Source: Rheinheimera sp. MM224
GTDB taxonomy: Bacteria > Pseudomonadota > Gammaproteobacteria > Enterobacterales > Alteromonadaceae
Reading direction: 5' to 3'
Assembly: GCF_947090785.1 (NCBI RefSeq)
Contig: NZ_OX352320.1
Span: forward strand, 2,903,001 to 2,967,000
DNA length: 64,000 bases
Position numbers and translations under genes: made by a program. This document shows, piece after piece, positions 35,068 to 44,198 of the stretch (position 1 is the stretch's first letter; every line of letters starts with the position of its first letter). The notes under the pieces were generated by a model, which was given only the letters and a program-made list of their open reading frames with translations, was not told where the DNA came from and did not search any database.

Positions 35068-37464
35068 CTAAGCCGGATTTTTTACGCTTTTTTTGCTTTT
35101 TGCTGGATTTTTTTCCACTTCAAGCACCGACATGCCTGTTGGCGGCTCTTGCAGAGCTAATTCCAGCACCTCATCAATCCATTTTACTGCACGAATTTCG
35201 ATATCCCCTTTGACGTTATCCGGAATATCTTTTAAGTCCCGAACGTTGTCATGAGGGATTAAAACCCGTTTGATACCACCACGGTGTGCAGCTAACAGCT
35301 TCTCTTTCAGGCCACCTATAGGCAGAACTTCACCACGTAAGGTAATTTCACCTGTCATCGCCACATCAGCCCGCACCGGGTTGCCTGTTAAGCTGGATAC
35401 CAGAGCAGTCACCATAGCTATACCAGCGCTTGGACCATCTTTAGGAGTAGCCCCTTCAGGCACGTGCACGTGAATATCACGCTTTTCGTAGAAATCTTCA
35501 TTAATACGCAGTTTCTCAGCACGGCTTCGAACCACAGTCATGGCAGCCTGAATTGACTCTTTCATCACATCGCCCAAAGAGCCTGTGTACGTCAGTTTGC
35601 CTTTACCTACTACAGCAGCCGCTTCAATCGTCAGTAAATCACCACCAACAGACGTCCAGGCTAAACCTGTCACCTGACCGATGCGGTTGCTGTCTTCGGC
35701 TTTACCGTAGTCAAAACGTTGTACGCCTAAGAAATCTTCCAGATTGTCCTGATTAATCACAACTTTCTTCAGATCTTTACCCAGCAGAATGTTTTTCACT
35801 GCTTTGCGGCATAACTTGGAGATTTCACGCTCTAAGTTACGTACACCGGCTTCACGGGTGTAATACCGGATAATGCCGACAATAGCGCTGTCTTCAATCT
35901 CAATTTCATGAGGTTTTAAGCCATTGCGCTCAATCTGTTTATTGATCAGATGCTGCTTGGAAATATTCAGCTTCTCATCTTCGGTGTAGCCCGCTAAACG
36001 AATCACTTCCATCCGGTCCAGTAAGGCAGCCGGAATATTTAAGCTATTCGATGTGGCGAAGAACATCACGTCGGATAAGTCGTAGTCCACTTCCAAATAG
36101 TGATCACTGAATGAGGTGTTTTGCTCAGGGTCCAATACCTCAAGCAAAGCAGCCGCCGGATCACCGCGGAAATCTGATGCCATTTTATCAATTTCATCCA
36201 ACAGGAACAGTGGGTTACGTACCCCAACTTTCGCCATTTTCTGGATAATTTTGCCTGGCATAGAGCCAATGTAAGTGCGTCTGTGACCACGGATTTCCGC
36301 TTCGTCACGCACGCCACCTAAGGCCATACGTACATATTTACGGCCTGTTGCTTTGGCAACAGACTGACCTAGTGAAGTTTTACCCACACCTGGAGGTCCG
36401 ACTAAACATAAAATCGGGCCCTTTAATTTATTGACGCGCTGCTGTACTGCCAGATATTCCAGAATGCGTTCTTTGACTTTATCCAGACCATAGTGGTCCG
36501 AGTCCAGAATACGTTCTGCGCCTGCCAGGTCTTTTTTCACCTTGCTGCGTTTTTTCCATGGCACATTGGTCAGCCAGTCGATATAACTGCGCACCACTGT
36601 GGCTTCAGCCGACATAGGTGACATCATTTTTAATTTTTGCAGTTCAGCCGTCGCTTTAGTGCGGGCTTCTTCCGGCATTTGAGCCTGTTCGATTTTCTTT
36701 GACAGGGTTTCGAACTCATCCGGTGTATCTTCCAACTCGCCCAGTTCACGCTGAATGGCTTTCATTTGCTCATTCAGGTAATACTCGCGCTGGCTTTTTT
36801 CCATCTGCTTTTTAACGCGGCTACGAATACGGCGTTCCACTTGCAGAATATCGATTTCGCTTTCCATCATCGCCATCAGGAACTCTAAACGTTCCGTGAC
36901 ATCAATGATTTCTAATACCTTCTGCTTGTCGTCGACTTTTAATGGCATATGAGCAGCCATGGTATCAGCCAGACGTGCAGCGTCATCTATGCCAGAAAGC
37001 GCCGTCAGCACCTCAGGTGGGATTTTCTTATTCAGTTTGATGTAACCTTCAAACTGATTCACTGCAGAGCGCAGAATCACTTCCTGCTCGCGGCTGTCCA
37101 TTTCCGGTGTCGGAATTAAATCAACATAAGCGGCGAAGGTATCTTCTGTGTCGGTAAATTCTACCAGTTGAGCACGCTTGCCCCCTTCCACCAGCACTTT
37201 GACCGTGCCATCAGGAAGCTTGAGCAATTGCAAAATAGTGGCGACAGTACCAACCTGATACAGATCAGTATCTTTAGGGTCGTCCAGCGTGGCGTCTTTT
37301 TGCGCAACTAAAAAGATTTGTTTCTCTTTTTCCATCGCGGCATCCAGGCATTTGATAGATTTAGCCCGGCCAACGAACAGCGGGATCACCATATGCGGAT
37401 AAACGACCACGTCTCTTAATGCCAATACAGGCATATGCAAACGTTCAGTCTTTGCTACTGTCAT
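35068..37464 (-). CDS. lon: ATP-dependent protease Lon
   Basis: This 798-residue cytosolic AAA+ protease degrades misfolded and regulatory proteins. It has an N-terminal substrate domain with a long coiled coil (about 185-290), Walker A GPPGVGKT near residue 355, Walker [11 protein letters not shown], and the C-terminal Ser-Lys protease domain with the catalytic serine in [14 protein letters not shown] near residue 680. The C-terminus has a short basic tail (SKKSVK). A heat-shock-type promoter lies upstream. Confidence 0.98.
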   Translation of the reverse strand: MTVAKTERLHMPVLALRDVVVYPHMVIPLFVGRAKSIKCLDAAMEKEKQIFLVAQKDATLDDPKDTDLYQVGTVATILQLLKLPDGTVKVLVEGGKRAQLVEFTDTEDTFAAYVDLIPTPEMDSREQEVILRSAVNQFEGYIKLNKKIPPEVLTALSGIDDAARLADTMAAHMPLKVDDKQKVLEIIDVTERLEFLMAMMESEIDILQVERRIRSRVKKQMEKSQREYYLNEQMKAIQRELGELEDTPDEFETLSKKIEQAQMPEEARTKATAELQKLKMMSPMSAEATVVRSYIDWLTNVPWKKRSKVKKDLAGAERILDSDHYGLDKVKERILEYLAVQQRVNKLKGPILCLVGPPGVGKTSLGQSVAKATGRKYVRMALGGVRDEAEIRGHRRTYIGSMPGKIIQKMAKVGVRNPLFLLDEIDKMASDFRGDPAAALLEVLDPEQNTSFSDHYLEVDYDLSDVMFFATSNSLNIPAALLDRMEVIRLAGYTEDEKLNISKQHLINKQIERNGLKPHEIEIEDSAIVGIIRYYTREAGVRNLEREISKLCRKAVKNILLGKDLKKVVINQDNLEDFLGVQRFDYGKAEDSNRIGQVTGLAWTSVGGDLLTIEAAAVVGKGKLTYTGSLGDVMKESIQAAMTVVRSRAEKLRINEDFYEKRDIHVHVPEGATPKDGPSAGIAMVTALVSSLTGNPVRADVAMTGEITLRGEVLPIGGLKEKLLAAHRGGIKRVLIPHDNVRDLKDIPDNVKGDIEIRAVKWIDEVLELALQEPPTGMSVLEVEKNPAKSKKSVKNPA

Positions 37465-37509
37465 GAAATCTCTCTCGAATTATTTACTGCAGGTGACATG
37501 ATTCAACAG

Positions 37510-37538
37510 TATATGGGGGCTGTTTATGTCACTTCAAT
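37510..37538 (-). promoter_or_regulatory. sigma-32 (heat-shock) promoter of lon
   Basis: On the minus strand ATTGAAG is followed after 13 nt by CCCCATATA, matching the sigma-32 consensus (CTTGAA, 13-15 nt, CCCCAT-T). The -10 region matches the E. coli lon heat-shock promoter as I recall it (CCCCATATACTG). It ends 46 nt before the lon start. Confidence 0.75.
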
Positions 37539-37569
37539 GAGTTAGCAAAAAATTTGGACTTCTAAAATG

Positions 37570-37609
37570 AGGTCAGATCACATTCATGTTGCATGATGTG
37601 ATCTGACCT
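37570..37609. terminator. 14-bp hairpin between clpX and lon
   Basis: A perfect 14-bp stem (AGGTCAGATCACAT with ATGTGATCTGACCT, loop of 12) begins 7 nt after the clpX stop. The T-run sits on the plus-strand side. On the minus strand it is followed by CATTTTAG only, so it is a weak terminator for clpX or an mRNA-stabilising structure. Confidence 0.55.
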
Positions 37610-37615
37610 TTTTAC

Positions 37616-38890
37616 TTACTGAGAAGCAGCAGCTTCTACAGTCTCATAGATCAATATGGGTTGAGACTCACCACGGATCACTGTCTCGTCAATAACAACT
37701 TTGCTGACATGTTCCATGGATGGCAAATCATACATGGTATCCAGCAAGACGTTTTCGACGATAGAGCGCAAGCCACGGGCACCGGTTTTACGTTCCATGG
37801 CTTTTTGCGCTATGGCTTTAAGCGCATCTTCACGGAACTCCAGCTCAACATTTTCCATCTGGAATAATGCACCAAACTGTTTCACCAGAGCGTTTTTCGG
37901 CTCACTTAAGATTTGCATTAATGCAGCTAAATCCAGCTCAGTTAAAGTCGCAACCACTGGCAGGCGACCAATAAACTCCGGAATTAAACCGTATTTGACT
38001 AAATCTTCAGGTTCCACATCTTTAAAGCTTTCGGTCAGAGTGCGGCTTTGTGACGTTGCACGTACTTCAGCACCAAAACCTATGCCCGAACCTTTAGCAC
38101 AACGCTGTTCAATCACTTTATCCAGACCAGCAAAAGCGCCACCACAGATAAACAGAATCTTCGAGGTATCTACCTGTAAAAACTCTTGCTGTGGATGCTT
38201 ACGGCCACCCTGAGGCGGAACTGAGGCAACAGTGCCTTCAATCAGTTTCAGCAGTGCCTGCTGCACACCTTCACCTGAAACGTCACGGGTAATAGATGGA
38301 TTGTCAGACTTGCGTGAAATTTTGTCGATTTCATCGATATAGACAATGCCACGCTGGGCTTTTTCTACATCGTAATCGCATTTCTGCAGTAACTTCTGGA
38401 TGATGTTTTCCACATCTTCACCCACATAACCAGCTTCAGTTAAAGTGGTGGCATCGGCCATAGTAAATGGCACATCCAGCAAACGGGCTAAAGTTTCAGC
38501 CAATAAAGTTTTACCGCTACCTGTAGGGCCAATCAGCAGAATGTTACTCTTGCTCAGCTCAACGTCCTGTTTATGCTGCATGCTGCGTAAACGTTTATAG
38601 TGGTTGTAGACCGCCACCGCCAGAACTTTTTTCGCGTGCTCCTGACCTATGACATAGTCATCCAGGTGGGCACGGATCTCTTTTGGCACCGGCAATTTAT
38701 TGCTGTCGCGTTTTGGCGAAATATCTTTAATTTCTTCGCGAATAATATCGTTGCACAAATCAACACATTCATCACAGATATAGACCTGTGGGCCTGCAAT
38801 CAGTTTGCGCACTTCATGTTGTGATTTGCCGCAAAAAGAGCAATACAACAACTTGCTGCTTTTCTCGCCATCAGAGCGATGATCAGACAT
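37616..38890 (-). CDS. clpX: ATP-dependent Clp protease ATP-binding subunit ClpX
   Basis: This 424-residue AAA+ unfoldase delivers substrates to ClpP. The N-terminal zinc-binding domain has C17, C20, C39 and C42. Walker A is GPTGSGKT, Walker B is [10 protein letters not shown], and the pore loop region and the IGF loop that docks on ClpP ([10 protein letters not shown]) are present. It follows clpP by 65 nt, the standard order. Confidence 0.98.
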   Translation of the reverse strand: MSDHRSDGEKSSKLLYCSFCGKSQHEVRKLIAGPQVYICDECVDLCNDIIREEIKDISPKRDSNKLPVPKEIRAHLDDYVIGQEHAKKVLAVAVYNHYKRLRSMQHKQDVELSKSNILLIGPTGSGKTLLAETLARLLDVPFTMADATTLTEAGYVGEDVENIIQKLLQKCDYDVEKAQRGIVYIDEIDKISRKSDNPSITRDVSGEGVQQALLKLIEGTVASVPPQGGRKHPQQEFLQVDTSKILFICGGAFAGLDKVIEQRCAKGSGIGFGAEVRATSQSRTLTESFKDVEPEDLVKYGLIPEFIGRLPVVATLTELDLAALMQILSEPKNALVKQFGALFQMENVELEFREDALKAIAQKAMERKTGARGLRSIVENVLLDTMYDLPSMEHVSKVVIDETVIRGESQPILIYETVEAAASQ

Positions 38891-38955
38891 GTAACTTCCT
38901 CTTCCACTACATAGGGATGGCCGGCTTCGCGCCCTTCACCACCCCTGAATTAAAC

Positions 38956-39579
38956 TTACTTCGCATCCCTTTGAGTTAATATGGCATCGATTAGGCCATA
39001 TTCCAAGGCTTGCTGTGCACTTAAGAAGTTATCACGCTCTGTATCTTTACAAACCTGTTCATACGTCTTGTCACAATGCTCTGCCATCAAACGGTTTAAT
39101 TTCTCTTTGATAGACAGAATTTCACGGGCATGGATTTCAAAATCTGTGGCCTGGCCCTGGAAACCACCTAATGGTTGGTGGATCATCACACGGGCGTTGG
39201 GTAAGCAGTAACGCTTGCCTTTGGTACCACCAGATAATAAGAAAGCGCCCATGCTGCAGGCCTGACCCACACAAACTGTGGCGATATTTGGCTTGATATA
39301 CTTCATGGTGTCGTAAATCGACATGCCCGCAGTGACAGAACCACCCGGTGAGTTGATATAGATATAAATATCTTTCTCCGGATTTTCAGATTCTAAAAAT
39401 AACAGCTGAGCGACGATCAGATTGGCCATATGGTCTTCGACCTGACCGGTTAAAAAAATCACCCGTTCTTTTAATAAGCGTGAATAAATATCAAAAGAGC
39501 GCTCACCCTTAGCGGTTTGTTCAATAACGATAGGAACTAAGGCATTTACTAACTCATTCATTCTCGGCTCAAATGCCAT
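38956..39579 (-). CDS. clpP: ATP-dependent Clp protease proteolytic subunit ClpP
   Basis: This 207-residue serine protease forms the tetradecameric chamber of ClpXP. The catalytic serine is S109 in [11 protein letters not shown] and the histidine is H134 in MIHQPLGG. The Asp lies in the [10 protein letters not shown] region. A cysteine precedes the catalytic serine, where alanine is more usual (GQAASMG), a minor variation. It lies upstream of clpX and downstream of tig. Confidence 0.98.
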   Translation of the reverse strand: MAFEPRMNELVNALVPIVIEQTAKGERSFDIYSRLLKERVIFLTGQVEDHMANLIVAQLLFLESENPEKDIYIYINSPGGSVTAGMSIYDTMKYIKPNIATVCVGQACSMGAFLLSGGTKGKRYCLPNARVMIHQPLGGFQGQATDFEIHAREILSIKEKLNRLMAEHCDKTYEQVCKDTERDNFLSAQQALEYGLIDAILTQRDAK

Positions 39580-39647
39580 AATGCGATTTCCTTAATTGAA
39601 AAGAGGGCTGTGTTATAGAGCTGTAGTCATTGATGTTGCAGCGCGCT

Positions 39648-39675
39648 GTCAACAATGCTGCAGCTTCAAGTACGA
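39648..39675 (-). repeat. partial copy of the palindromic repeat, between tig and clpP
   Basis: This 28-nt stretch is identical, apart from one base, to the left arm (minus-strand reading) of the 125-nt element at 21817-21941, covering TCGTACTTGAAGCTGCAGC and the following TTGTTGAC. The remainder of the element is absent. It sits in the tig-clpP gap. Confidence 0.6.
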
Positions 39676-39689
39676 CGGCTAAAAATGAA

Positions 39690-39719
39690 AATGGCCCGAA
39701 CTATGATGTTCGAGCCATT
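39690..39719 (-). terminator. hairpin/terminator after tig
   Basis: On the minus strand AATGGC-T-CGAAC pairs with GTTCG-G-GCCATT (loop of six) and is followed by TTCATTTTT. It begins 30 nt after the tig stop and may attenuate read-through into clpP. Confidence 0.6.
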
Positions 39720-39748
39720 AAAACTGCCTGACAAACAGATGTCAAATC

Positions 39749-41059
39749 TTAGTTTGCAGCTTGTGGATTCATGATCTCATCAAACTTGGCTTTTTCTTCT
39801 GTTACTTTCGCTTTGGTCAGAACCAGGTCAATAGCCTGCTCTTCTAAAGCAACATTACGCATGCCTTGTAACAATTCTTTGTTGCTGTTGTAGTACTGGA
39901 TCACTTCTTGTGGATCTTCGTACGCAGAAGCCACAGTTTCAATCAGAGACTGAACACGGGCATCTTCAACTTGCAGGCTGTTTGTTTTGATCACTTCACC
40001 TAATAACAAACCTACTTTAACGCGGTCTTTGGCTTGTTCAGTGAACAGAGCAGCTGGCAGTTCTGGTAATTGTTTTGGATCCAGGTTGTTGCCAAAACGC
40101 TGTAACGCCTGACGACGTAATACATCGATTTCGCTTTCGATCAGAGCTTGTGGCACTTCAACTTCGTGAGTGGCTAACAAACCTTTGATTACCTGATCTT
40201 TTACACGGGCTTTGATGCTGTTGTTCAGCTCACGCTCCATGTTCTTTTTCACTTCAACTTTTAATGCATCAACAGTAGCTTCAGCCAGACCGAACAGTTT
40301 AGCGAACTCGTCGTTTACTTCTGGTAATTGTTGAGCTTCAACTGCTTTTACAGTCACAGCAAAGCTGGCTGCTTTGCCTTTTAAGTTTTCAGCATGATAT
40401 TCAGCAGGGAAAGTCACTTCAACAGTTACTTCTTCGCCCGCTTTTTTGCCGATGATGCCGTCTTCAAAACCTGGGATCATACGACCCTGACCTAATTCTA
40501 AAGTGAAGTCAGAGGCTTTGCCGCCTTCGAACTCTTCACCATCGATAGAACCTACGAAATCGATGATCACGCGGTCACCTGAAGCTGCTGCAGCTTCAGT
40601 TTTTGCCCATGTTGCATGTTGCTTACGCAAAGTGCCTAACATGGTTTCTAAGTCATCAGCAGTGATTTCAACTACTGGCTTAGTCACTTCGATTTTGTCC
40701 AGAGCGTTCAGTTGAACTTCCGGGTAAACTTCGAAAGTCGCTGCGAATTCTAAGTCTTTGCCTTCAGCCAGTTGGCCAGGAGCAAAAGTAGGAGCACCAG
40801 CAGGAGTCAATTTGTTCGCAATGATTGCCTGATAGAAATGGTTTTGCATCTGACGTGAAGCTACGTCTTGTAATACAGACAGACCAAACATTTTTTTGAT
40901 CATGGCAACAGGCGCTTTACCCGGACGGAAACCATCAACACGACGGTTTTTAGCAATCTGTTTTAATTCTTTGTCAACTTCAGTGCTGATTGCAGCAGCT
41001 GGAACAGTAATGGTCAAACGGCGTTCTAAACCCTGTGTGGTTTCAACAGAAACTTGCAT
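39749..41059 (-). CDS. tig: trigger factor
   Basis: This 436-residue ribosome-associated chaperone has the N-terminal ribosome-binding segment GFRPGKAP, a central FKBP-type prolyl isomerase domain (about 150-245, with [20 protein letters not shown]), and a helical C-terminal domain. It contacts nascent chains at the exit tunnel. It heads the tig-clpP-clpX-lon-hupB-ppiD series. Confidence 0.98.
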   Translation of the reverse strand: MQVSVETTQGLERRLTITVPAAAISTEVDKELKQIAKNRRVDGFRPGKAPVAMIKKMFGLSVLQDVASRQMQNHFYQAIIANKLTPAGAPTFAPGQLAEGKDLEFAATFEVYPEVQLNALDKIEVTKPVVEITADDLETMLGTLRKQHATWAKTEAAAASGDRVIIDFVGSIDGEEFEGGKASDFTLELGQGRMIPGFEDGIIGKKAGEEVTVEVTFPAEYHAENLKGKAASFAVTVKAVEAQQLPEVNDEFAKLFGLAEATVDALKVEVKKNMERELNNSIKARVKDQVIKGLLATHEVEVPQALIESEIDVLRRQALQRFGNNLDPKQLPELPAALFTEQAKDRVKVGLLLGEVIKTNSLQVEDARVQSLIETVASAYEDPQEVIQYYNSNKELLQGMRNVALEEQAIDLVLTKAKVTEEKAKFDEIMNPQAAN

Positions 41060-41391
41060 CTTGTTACCTCAAAATCAAATCGGGCGTCTGACTACGCCAT
41101 CTCTTCGCTTGTCCGGCTTATGCTTTAGGGCGCACAATCCAGACCTGTTATATAGGACGCGGCATTATAGCGAGGGTTTTTCGCCGAGTCGAGCTTTTGA
41201 TACAACATCAGATACGACGCGGCTTAGAGGCCTAATTTCACTTCATTTTTTAGTTCAAAGACGACTCGTTCGAAAGAAAAAACAACAAAGGGCAAGCATC
41301 GCTTTTCCAATGATTTTTAGCGTTTTGCTCTCGCCTTAGCCCCCCATTTTGTGTAGCAATAGACTTCGATCACAAAAACAACAGGATTTTT
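41060..41391. other. 332-nt divergent intergenic region (tig / DUF969 gene)
   Basis: Apart from the tig promoter annotated separately, I see no RNA gene, riboswitch or long inverted repeat here. The last 14 nt hold the AGGA ribosome-binding site of the DUF969 gene. A promoter for that gene must lie in the right half, but no clear hexamer pair stands out. Confidence 0.5.
41164..41192 (-). promoter_or_regulatory. sigma-70 promoter of tig
   Basis: On the minus strand TCGACT, a 17-nt spacer and a perfect TATAAT lie about 105 nt upstream of the tig start. Confidence 0.65.
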
Positions 41392-42114
41392 ATGCCCGAT
41401 TTCAGCCTTTGGCCTTTGCTTGGCATCGCCGTCGTGATGCTTGGTTTTTTATTGAAATTTAACCCTGTGCTGGTGGTGACAGTGGCCGCTTTTGCCACAG
41501 GTATGGCGGTCAACATGCCCATTCTGAGCTGGCTTGAATCCTTGGGTACGGCCTTTTTAAAAACCCGCAATTTACCGCTGATCTTGTTATTGCCTTTGGC
41601 TGTTATTGGTCTTTTAGAGCGGCATGGCCTGCGTGAAAAAGCCCAAAGCTGGATACAACAAATTAAAGCCGCCACTACAGGGCGTTTGCTATTGGTGTAT
41701 CTGGCACTTCGCGAAAGTACAGCAGCGGCGGGCCTGACAAGTTTGGGTGGACATCCACAAATGGTAAGGCCTTTGCTCTCTCCTATGGCGGAAGCGGCTT
41801 TTGAGCAAAAACACCACAGCCTGCCGGATAAAATTAAATACAAAATCCGCGCTATGTCGGCTGCGACCGACAATATAGGTCTGTTTTTTGGTGAAGATAT
41901 TTTTGTCGCTTTTGGCGCCATTATTTTGATGCATACGTTTTTACGGGAATCCGGTATTGAAACTGACCCTTTGCATATTGCACTCTGGGGTATTCCAACT
42001 GCCATAGCTGCTTTTTTAATTCACGGTACCCGTTTAATCCGATTTGACGCCTATCTGGCGCGCAAACTTAAACATGAGTTGAAGCAAGAACAGCAGGAGC
42101 AGCGCCATGATTAG
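41392..42114 (+). CDS. DUF969 family membrane protein
   Basis: This 240-residue protein has about five hydrophobic segments (starting at residues 5, 55, 165 and 200), with a charged loop at about 85-150. It belongs to the DUF969 family, which travels with DUF979 and pyroglutamyl peptidase genes, as seen here. By analogy the pair may form a permease for 5-oxoproline or pyroglutamyl peptides. This is inference from gene context, not a shown function. It overlaps the DUF979 gene by 8 nt. Confidence 0.85.
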   Translation: MPDFSLWPLLGIAVVMLGFLLKFNPVLVVTVAAFATGMAVNMPILSWLESLGTAFLKTRNLPLILLLPLAVIGLLERHGLREKAQSWIQQIKAATTGRLLLVYLALRESTAAAGLTSLGGHPQMVRPLLSPMAEAAFEQKHHSLPDKIKYKIRAMSAATDNIGLFFGEDIFVAFGAIILMHTFLRESGIETDPLHIALWGIPTAIAAFLIHGTRLIRFDAYLARKLKHELKQEQQEQRHD

Positions 42115-43045
42115 TATGACTTTGCTTTACTACGTGGCTGCTGTGCTGTTTTTTGCTGTGGCTTTTTTTAGTTTCAAAGATAAAAGATATAGTAGTGCTC
42201 TGTTCTGGTTAAGTTATGGCCTGATTTTCTTGTTGGGTGATTTGATGCCACCTGCTCTGGTCGGTGCTTTAGTGGTATTGATGGCCTTAGTGGCAGGTTT
42301 TGGCGGTGTCAAAGGGGGTGAGTATCAGACGCTGGAACTGCAACAACGGCTGGACTCGGTCAAACGTCTTGGCAATAGATTGTTTATTCCCGCCTTGATG
42401 ATCCCTTTGCTTACGGTATTTTCAGCTTTGGTTCTGGTGCATATTCAGGGCGATGGCTGGTCTTTATTGGATCCCAAAAATGCAACCTTATCGGCTTTAG
42501 GTTTAGCAGCTTTTTTTGCAGTACTGGCGGCTTTGTATTTCACTAAAGAAAAACCGCAACAAGCCTTAAAAGAATCCTCACGCTTAATCGAAGCCATAGG
42601 CTGGGCTTTTTTATTGCCGCAGTTACTGGCCACTTTAGGTTTATTGTTTAATCAGGCCGGTGTGGGTGAAACCGTATCGCAACTGACGAGTTTGTATTTA
42701 AATTTAAATCATCCTCTGCTGGCTGTGGCTTGTTATGCCATAGGCATGGCCTTATTTACTGTCATTATGGGTAATGCTTTTGCTGCCTTTCCTGTCATTA
42801 CCGCAGGTATAGGTATCCCGTTATTGGTGCTGCAGCATGGCGGCGATCCGGCCATTATGGCGGCTATAGGTATGTTTTGTGGCTACTGTGGCACTTTGCT
42901 CACCCCTATGGCGGCGAACTTTAATATAGTGCCGGCTGCACTTCTGGAGCTGCCGGATAAAAATGCAGTCATTAAAGCTCAGGCGCCTACAGCCCTGCTG
43001 CTGCTTGGCGTCAATATAGTGTTGATGTATTTGTTAATGTTTTAA
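42107..43045 (+). CDS. DUF979 family membrane protein
   Basis: This 312-residue protein has about nine to ten membrane helices and very few charged residues. The GNAFAAFPVITAGIGIPLL segment and the FCGYCGTLLTPMAANFN segment near the C-terminus are family-like and may line a transport path. It overlaps the DUF969 gene and is followed after 12 nt by pcp, so the three act together. The transport role is inferred. Confidence 0.85.
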   Translation: MISMTLLYYVAAVLFFAVAFFSFKDKRYSSALFWLSYGLIFLLGDLMPPALVGALVVLMALVAGFGGVKGGEYQTLELQQRLDSVKRLGNRLFIPALMIPLLTVFSALVLVHIQGDGWSLLDPKNATLSALGLAAFFAVLAALYFTKEKPQQALKESSRLIEAIGWAFLLPQLLATLGLLFNQAGVGETVSQLTSLYLNLNHPLLAVACYAIGMALFTVIMGNAFAAFPVITAGIGIPLLVLQHGGDPAIMAAIGMFCGYCGTLLTPMAANFNIVPAALLELPDKNAVIKAQAPTALLLLGVNIVLMYLLMF

Positions 43046-43057
43046 GCTGGAGCACAC

Positions 43058-43702
43058 ATGCAAACTATTTTACTGACAGGCTTTGAGCCTTTTGGCGGCG
43101 AACAAAGCAATCCGTCCTGGCTCGCCGTACAGCAGTTGGATGGGTATCAACTGGACGATGAAGTGCAGATTGTCAGCAGGCAACTTTCTTGTGTGTTTGA
43201 AAAAAGCCAGCAGGAACTTAAAACAGCCATTGATGAATTAAAACCTGTGCTGGTGTTGGCTGTAGGTCAGGCCGGTGGGCGCACCGAACTTTATTTTGAA
43301 AAAGTCGCTATTAATTTTATCGACGCCCGTATTGCCGATAATGCCGGACAGCAGCCTGTGGGTACGTCTGTGATCACTGATGGCCCTACGGCCTACTTCA
43401 CGACCTTGCCAATCAAAGCCATGGTCAACAATCTGAAACAGCAAGGTATCCCCGCAGCAGTATCTTACACAGCTGGTACTTATGTCTGCAATACAGTGTT
43501 TTACGCGTTGATGCACCAGCTTAAAAACAGCCCCAAAGTGCGGGCTGGTTTTTTACATATCCCTTATGCACCGGAACAAGCCATTGGCAAAGCCGTCGCT
43601 TCAATGCCGGTCGATATGGTGGTCAATGCATTAAAGCTTTGCTTACCTGTGGCACTGCAGACTACTGAAGATTTACAAATAGCAGCGGGCATACTCGACT
43701 AG
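43058..43702 (+). CDS. pcp: pyroglutamyl-peptidase I (pyrrolidone-carboxylate peptidase)
   Basis: This 214-residue cysteine peptidase removes N-terminal pyroglutamate (5-oxoproline) from peptides in the cytosol. The catalytic triad is complete: E81 (in [14 protein letters not shown]), C144 ([11 protein letters not shown]) and H167 (GFLHIPYAP). Numbering matches the bacterial enzymes. It closes the DUF969-DUF979-pcp operon and is followed by a terminator. Confidence 0.96.
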   Translation: MQTILLTGFEPFGGEQSNPSWLAVQQLDGYQLDDEVQIVSRQLSCVFEKSQQELKTAIDELKPVLVLAVGQAGGRTELYFEKVAINFIDARIADNAGQQPVGTSVITDGPTAYFTTLPIKAMVNNLKQQGIPAAVSYTAGTYVCNTVFYALMHQLKNSPKVRAGFLHIPYAPEQAIGKAVASMPVDMVVNALKLCLPVALQTTEDLQIAAGILD

Positions 43703-43724
43703 ATTTCAGCCTAAAGCTTGCCTT

Positions 43725-43760
43725 AAAGCGCCAGCATGGTTAAAATTGCGGCGCTTTTTC
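43725..43760 (+). terminator. intrinsic terminator after pcp
   Basis: AAAGCGCC pairs with GGCGCTTT (loop of 17) and is followed by TTTC. It lies 23 nt after the pcp stop and just before the guanidine riboswitch. Confidence 0.7.
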
Positions 43761-43781
43761 TACAAAGCCTTAGTCAAAAGC

Positions 43782-43830
43782 CTATCGGGACGACCCGATA
43801 GCGCATCAATAATTCGGGGACGACCCCAAC
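43782..43830 (+). ncRNA. guanidine-II riboswitch (mini-ykkC)
   Basis: Two small hairpins with ACGA tetraloops stand in series: CTATCGGG-ACGA-CCCGATAG (43782-43801) and GGGG-ACGA-CCCC (43816-43827). This is the complete mini-ykkC signature (paired stems each capped by ACGR). It lies 21 nt upstream of the SMR exporter start codon, at the ribosome-binding site, as expected for translational control by guanidinium. Confidence 0.9.
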
Positions 43831-43850
43831 TTCAAAAACTGGAATACCTT

Positions 43851-44165
43851 ATGAACTGGTTATTGCTTGTTGTGGCTGGCTTATTGGAAGTCGGTTGGGC
43901 TGTGGGTTTAAAATACACTGAAGGTTTTACCCGATTCTGGCCATCGGTCTGGACTTTGGGCGCTATGTTGCTGAGTATCACAATGCTCGGACTCGCGATG
44001 CGCGATTTGCCCGTCGGCACTGCCTATGCGGTCTGGACTGGCATAGGTGCGGTCGGCACTGTGATAGTCGGAATTTACTTGTTAGGTGACCCGGCTACAG
44101 CAGGACGCTTAATCAGTATTGGCTTGATATTATTAGGTATTATCGGCCTAAAACTCAGTTCTTAA
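43851..44165 (+). CDS. gdx: guanidinium exporter (SMR family, Gdx/SugE)
   Basis: This 104-residue protein has four membrane helices and the SMR family's conserved Glu in helix 1 ([19 protein letters not shown]). The central [15 protein letters not shown] segment marks the SugE/Gdx subgroup. These proteins export guanidinium in exchange for protons. The start is the ATG at 43851. The frame is open further upstream, but that DNA is the riboswitch. Control by the guanidine-II riboswitch strongly supports the substrate. Confidence 0.95.
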   Translation: MNWLLLVVAGLLEVGWAVGLKYTEGFTRFWPSVWTLGAMLLSITMLGLAMRDLPVGTAYAVWTGIGAVGTVIVGIYLLGDPATAGRLISIGLILLGIIGLKLSS

Positions 44166-44171
44166 ATAGAA

Positions 44172-44189
44172 GGGGCACTGCTGTGCCCC
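44172..44189. terminator. hairpin between the gdx and antiporter genes
   Basis: GGGGCAC-TGCT-GTGCCCC is a perfect 7-bp stem between two convergent genes. It lacks a strong T-run on either side, so it is a possible weak bidirectional terminator. Confidence 0.5.
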
Positions 44190-44198
44190 GCTAAAAAG

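Noticed and set aside
43746..43850. 35-codon N-terminal extension of the gdx frame
   Set aside because: This DNA is the guanidine-II riboswitch, and SMR proteins of this group start at MNWLLL-type sequences.
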